From: an uncultured Streptococcus sp.
GTDB taxonomy: Bacteria > Bacillota > Bacilli > Lactobacillales > Streptococcaceae
Assembly: GCF_905372115.1 (NCBI RefSeq)
Contig: NZ_CAJPNR010000022.1
Span: 1 to 32,768 of the forward strand
DNA: 32,768 nt
Direction of reading: 5' to 3'
Shown: piece by piece, positions 30,904 through 32,768 of the stretch
How positions within the stretch are numbered: position 1 is the first letter of the stretch
Layout of the letters: each line of letters starts with the position of its first letter
Notes under the pieces: model-generated
Databases searched by the model: none
What the model saw: only the letters and a program-made list of their open reading frames with translations
Told to the model about the DNA's origin: nothing
Translations under genes and position numbers: made by a program

Positions 30904-32477
30904 AAGAAATTTTACGGAAATACCGCGCTTCTTATCTGGGTGCGACTATCTTTAGCATTGGAGCAACGATTTTTATCACTTTGTTTTCTTTGCAGCTGGG
31001 AGTTGTTGTGGACAGTGCGCAGAAGGCTCATTCTAACTTGCTTGGACAATTCTTTATCTGCCTTTTTTGCACTTGTGCTTGGTCTCTTTGCAGCTTGCTG
31101 GCTATTTGGTTCAAGAACAATCATAATAAGCAAGTCTTGGAAGAAGTCAAAACGAGGCTTTTCCATTCTTTTTATGACAAGAATTTGCATGACAAGGCTT
31201 CCGAGCAGGAAAATAGCTATCTCAACACAACGACCAAGAATATGGATATTTACCAAGAGAATTACTTGACCCCGCGCTGTGATATTGTGGCTGCCTTTTC
31301 TTCAGTTTTTATCAGTACACTGGCTATTTTTTGGATTGAATGGCGCATGGCTCTGGGCTTTATTCTCATTTCTTTTTTGACCATGGCTGCGTCACAAATT
31401 CCAGGGATATTGATGCGCAAGGCGACAGCGAATTTCACTCAGAAAAGCAATTACTTTTTGAAGCAAGTCACCAATTTTTTGGAAGGCTTTGAGCAAATCA
31501 AACTTTTGCAAATCCAAAAAAGGGTGGTTGAGCACCTGTCTAGCAGCAACAGCGACTTTGAGCAAGCCAGAAAAAGCTATAATGCGGCTAAGGAGGGCGC
31601 TGTGACTCTGATGATGTTCTTTAGCTTTCTGTCTCAGATATTTTGTATGTCTCTGGGGATTTGGTTTGTCAGCCAAGGGTCTCTGACCATTGGGGCTTTG
31701 ATTGCCAGTGTTCAGCTTTTGAACTTTGTCTTCACTCCTTTGCAGCTTTTTATCAATAACAAAAATCTCATGAGCACGGTCAAGGATATTGAGAATGATT
31801 TTGATGCTAAGTTGGCTAAGAAAGAAGCGGAGCCCGCTCAAAATCTGACCGAAACGATTGATCGGATTGATTTTGAACATCTCGGTCTGGAGTTGGGCGA
31901 CAAGGCTCTCTTTCAGGATTTTTCTTATCAGTTTGCCAAGGACAAGCACTATGCTATTATCGGCGAGTCTGGTCGGGGCAAGTCGACCTTGATGAAGCTC
32001 TTGCTCAATTATTTTGATAGCAAGGACTACGCTGGTCAAATCATGGTCAATGGTCAAGCGGTCAGCCAGCTAGCAAGCGACAGTCTCTATCAGAAAATCG
32101 CCTTTATCCAAAAGAATGACTTTTTTATCGAGGGAAGTGTGGCGGACAATATCGCGCTATACAGATATATAAATGCACCTGACCAAACTTTCTTGTACCA
32201 AAGTCTGCATTTTAATGAGGCTTTCTTGAGCAAGAAGCTGGATTTGGAGCGGCAGGAAGTTTCCTATGGTGAAAAGCAGCGGATTGATTTGGCGCGTTTC
32301 TTGGTTAAGGATTATGATGTGCTGATTTTTGATGAGCCGACTAGCAATCTTGATCCCAACTTGGCAGCGGAAGTCATGGACTATATCTTGTCGATTAAAG
32401 ACCGCATTGTTATCGTTATTACCCACAATCAAGGTCGGGCTCTTTTAGACCGCTTTGATGACTGTCTGGAATTATAA
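30897..32477 (+). CDS. ABC exporter, fused permease and ATPase
   Basis: A 526-residue type I half-exporter that would work as a homodimer. Residues 1-290 are the membrane domain with about six helices (including IFSIGATIFITLFSLQLGVV and MALGFILISFLTMAA). The ATPase follows with Walker A GESGRGKST (356-364), signature VSYGEKQR in place of LSGGQ (455-462), Walker B VLIFDEP (475-481) and the H-loop ITH. It has no C39 peptidase domain, so it does not process double-glycine leaders itself. GAAGGA lies nine bases before the ATG, which overlaps the end of peptide 2. The neighbours suggest export of the small peptides or defence against a similar peptide; lipid or drug efflux is also possible. Confidence 0.88.
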   Translation: MLKEILRKYRASYLGATIFSIGATIFITLFSLQLGVVVDSAQKAHSNLLGQFFICLFCTCAWSLCSLLAIWFKNNHNKQVLEEVKTRLFHSFYDKNLHDKASEQENSYLNTTTKNMDIYQENYLTPRCDIVAAFSSVFISTLAIFWIEWRMALGFILISFLTMAASQIPGILMRKATANFTQKSNYFLKQVTNFLEGFEQIKLLQIQKRVVEHLSSSNSDFEQARKSYNAAKEGAVTLMMFFSFLSQIFCMSLGIWFVSQGSLTIGALIASVQLLNFVFTPLQLFINNKNLMSTVKDIENDFDAKLAKKEAEPAQNLTETIDRIDFEHLGLELGDKALFQDFSYQFAKDKHYAIIGESGRGKSTLMKLLLNYFDSKDYAGQIMVNGQAVSQLASDSLYQKIAFIQKNDFFIEGSVADNIALYRYINAPDQTFLYQSLHFNEAFLSKKLDLERQEVSYGEKQRIDLARFLVKDYDVLIFDEPTSNLDPNLAAEVMDYILSIKDRIVIVITHNQGRALLDRFDDCLEL

Positions 32478-32491
32478 AAGGAAGAAAGAAA

Positions 32492-32768
32492 ATGAAATTA
32501 AAATGGAAAGAATTAGTGGCAAGCCTAATCGTTATTTGGCTACCGCTTATCTACGCTTTGTCAATCTATGCAGACCTACCTCAGCTAATCAGAGGGCATT
32601 TGCCCTATAGCGGTCTAGGCATGCCCAAGCAAATCTTTATCTGGTTTTTGCCAGTTCTCTTGAGTGTAATTCAACTGATTGTTTGCTACACGACGACTAT
32701 TAAGGAGATTATCGACAAGCAATTTGTCCATTTCCTTTACTGGCTGGTTCCCTTTATCAATGCCGTAG
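32492..32768 (+). CDS. DUF1648/SdpI-like membrane protein, 3' end missing
   Basis: The frame starts at the ATG at 32492 (AAAGGAAGAAAG upstream) and is open to the window end, giving 92 residues. The first helix and loop, WLPLIYALSIYADLPQL followed by the conserved His and Gly region (GHLPYSGLGMPKQ), fit the DUF1648 domain found at the N-terminus of SdpI-type immunity proteins and related membrane proteins. Two further hydrophobic segments follow (FIWFLPVLLSVIQLIV and FLYWLVPFI). It begins 14 bases after the ABC gene, so it belongs to the same operon. In Bacillus, SdpI protects against the exported SDP toxin; here that role is inferred from context only. Confidence 0.65.
   Translation, partial: MKLKWKELVASLIVIWLPLIYALSIYADLPQLIRGHLPYSGLGMPKQIFIWFLPVLLSVIQLIVCYTTTIKEIIDKQFVHFLYWLVPFINAV

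Overview
The window reads as chromosome of a low-GC Gram-positive coccus, most likely an oral Streptococcus of the sanguinis/mitis type. Evidence: the order ddl-murF-Nudix, the order comEA-comEC-holA-sodA, a TACGAATA competence box before comEA, strong AGGAGG ribosome binding sites, and many TATAAT promoters with U-run terminators. I do not commit to a species. No rRNA, tRNA, insertion sequence, prophage or CRISPR array is visible.

Layout. 1-2748: cell-wall precursor genes (end of ddl, murF) overlapping a Nudix hydrolase. 2856-4621: two tandem paralogous six-helix membrane proteins (YwaF/TIGR02206 type) and a small membrane ORF. 4790-7580: prfC, a 337-base structured gap with a possible leader peptide, and a CorA-type metal transporter. 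7792-12774: an aconitase, citrate synthase and isocitrate dehydrogenase operon forming the oxidative branch from citrate to 2-oxoglutarate, probably for glutamate synthesis. Its IDH carries NAD-type cofactor residues, and a pair of AT-rich palindromes precedes it. 12806-13204 (minus): a small membrane protein behind a Fur-family-like operator. 13330-15132: a DEAD-box RNA helicase with a long leader holding an early terminator and a short basic ORF. 15518-16980: a DeoR-family repressor and an ICMT-like membrane methyltransferase. 17025-18883 (minus): overlapping genes trmN6, yazA and an unusual acyltransferase/glycosyltransferase fusion, starting from an apparently leaderless promoter. 19014-21353 (minus): an Exp7-type P-type ATPase. 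21511-25922: plsC, an HXXEE-like membrane protein, then the DNA-uptake genes comEA and comEC. 26047-29065: a DUF805 protein with a Q/N-rich repeat tail, holA and sodA. 29201-30280: a membrane-anchored class A beta-lactamase-like serine hydrolase.

The least ordinary part is the right end (30285-32768). Two small paralogous single-helix membrane peptides, absent from a normal ORF list, lie in a duplicated cassette of terminator, operator and promoter. Five copies of a 22-bp palindrome (TATTTAGAAA-N2-TTTCTAAATA) sit in 440 bp. The second peptide gene overlaps an ABC exporter, followed by a DUF1648/SdpI-like membrane protein cut by the window end. This looks like a regulated small-peptide, exporter and immunity module. 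Its function is inference, and the regulator is not in the window.
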